DNA from: Caulobacterales bacterium
GTDB taxonomy: Bacteria; Pseudomonadota; Alphaproteobacteria; Caulobacterales; Caulobacteraceae
Assembly: GCA_017302335.1 (NCBI GenBank)
Contig: JAFLCT010000020.1
Span: 1-32,925 of the forward strand
Reading direction: 5' to 3'
DNA: 32,925 nucleotides
Position numbers and translations under genes: made by a program. Below the pieces are notes generated by a model. It was not told where the DNA came from, searched no databases, and saw nothing but the letters and a program-made list of their open reading frames with translations. Position 1 is the first letter of the stretch; every line of letters begins with the position of its first letter. This document shows positions 32,137 to 32,925 of this stretch, piece by piece.

Positions 32137-32925
32137 TCAGGCCTTGGTCGCGGCCTGTGCCTTGGCCAGTTCGATCATGCCCTGCGCCGCCCCCATTTCG
32201 GGCACGATCTCGCCGACGCGGTCGCCGATCTCGGCGAAGTGGGCGGCGATCTGTTCCGGCGCGTCCGGGCCGACGATGCGGACGCCCTGGGTCAGGGTGA
32301 CATGGGCCTGTTCGAAACCGCCGGCCCCCGCCGCCAGGATGCAGCGCGTCGGCGCGTCCCGACTGACCAGATACAACAGACCGGGCGTCACCAGTTCGGG
32401 TCCCAGGGCCTCCAGCGGCAGGGCCGCGCCCAGGTCCTCGGTCATGCGGGTATGGGCGGTCGGGGCCAGGCAGTTGACCCGGATGTCGGTCTTCTGGCCC
32501 TCGATGGCCAGGGTCTGCATCAGCCCGACCAGCGCCATCTTGGCCGCGCCATAGTTGGCCTGGCCGAAATTGCCGTACAGGCCCGATGACGAGGTGGTCA
32601 TGACGACGCGGCCGTAATTCTGGTTCCGCATGATCTCCCACACCGCCTTGGTGCAGTTGACCGCTCCCATCAGGTGCACGTCGACGACGAAGCGGAAATC
32701 CTCCAGCGTCATCTTGGCGAAGGTCTTGTCGCGCAGCACCCCGGCGTTGTTGACCAGGATGTCGATCCGCCCCCAGCGGGCCATGGCCGCGTCGACCATG
32801 GCCTGAACGGCCTGAGGGTCCGTCACCGAGGCGCCGTCGGCCATGGCCTGGCCGCCCAGGGCCTGGATCTCGGCGACGACCGCCTGGGCCGCGGCCGACG
32901 ATCCGCCGGTTCCGTCGCGCGCGCC
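32137..32925 (-). CDS. Short-chain dehydrogenase (multifunctional beta-oxidation enzyme type), 5' end outside window
   Basis: An SDR, at least 262 residues long, whose start is beyond the right edge. Visible in order: the beta2-alpha2 linker GGSSAAAQAVVAEIQALGG (expected after the TGxxxGIG cofactor site, which is off the edge), DILVNNAGVLRDKTFAKMT, VVMTTSSSGLYGNFGQANYGAAKMALVGLMQTLAIEG with catalytic Ser, Tyr and Lys, and IRVNCLAPTAHTRMTEDL. The sequence NNAGVLRDK and the SSGLYGNFGQANYGAAK segment resemble the 3-hydroxyacyl-CoA dehydrogenase part of peroxisomal-type multifunctional enzyme 2. The C-terminal about 80 residues are a short extension without a recognised domain. It lies upstream of the thiolase on the same strand. 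Confidence 0.9.
   Translation of the reverse strand, partial: GARDGTGGSSAAAQAVVAEIQALGGQAMADGASVTDPQAVQAMVDAAMARWGRIDILVNNAGVLRDKTFAKMTLEDFRFVVDVHLMGAVNCTKAVWEIMRNQNYGRVVMTTSSSGLYGNFGQANYGAAKMALVGLMQTLAIEGQKTDIRVNCLAPTAHTRMTEDLGAALPLEALGPELVTPGLLYLVSRDAPTRCILAAGAGGFEQAHVTLTQGVRIVGPDAPEQIAAHFAEIGDRVGEIVPEMGAAQGMIELAKAQAATKA

Overview
The window is GC-rich DNA from an alphaproteobacterium, most likely a member of the Caulobacteraceae close to Brevundimonas or Caulobacter. The evidence is a complete PhyR-NepR-EcfG general stress response (GSR) locus with a PhyK-like kinase, dense packing with ATGA/GTGA overlaps between genes, and the overall gene repertoire. I see no tRNA, rRNA, CRISPR array, insertion sequence or phage gene. 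No stretch longer than 300 bases lacks a gene; the longest gap, 6843-7130, holds a candidate small RNA.

Layout. 1-5809 is catabolism: the tail of an unidentified gene, HMG-CoA lyase (mvaB), a bifunctional PutA on the opposite strand, a GT4 glycosyltransferase and a small hotdog/MaoC-like protein. 5823-10891 is the stress block: a zinc-independent oxidoreductase, a candidate sRNA with an intrinsic terminator, phyR (minus), divergent nepR-ecfG-phyK (plus), then an entericidin-type lipoprotein. Three exact GGAAC-N16-CGTT sites sit upstream of phyR, nepR and the entericidin gene, and a one-mismatch site precedes the candidate sRNA, so the locus looks like a self-contained, autoregulated stress module. 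11021-16639 (plus) holds an MHS-type transporter with a periplasmic insertion, a DUF418 membrane protein, a succinate-semialdehyde dehydrogenase and trmD-rplS.

16694-25226 is one long minus-strand run. In transcription order it is a KpsF/KdsD isomerase, two GT4 glycosyltransferases, an outer-membrane polysaccharide export lipoprotein, an unknown 186-residue protein, a YciA-type thioesterase, peptide deformylase (def), a small membrane protein, fmt and truA. It joins surface-polysaccharide genes to N-terminal formyl-methionine processing and tRNA modification. A tandem 39-bp repeat separates the small membrane gene from fmt.

25340-29297 (plus) is a translationally coupled trehalose operon, otsB - GH15 hydrolase - otsA. 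29318-32925 holds a GST divergent from a WYL/YafY-type regulator with phased repeats between them, then a thiolase and a truncated SDR of beta-oxidation type.

The most interesting part is the GSR block: a probable GsrN-like sRNA next to phyR, and a stress-sigma promoter that overlaps the phyK stop codon and faces the entericidin gene.
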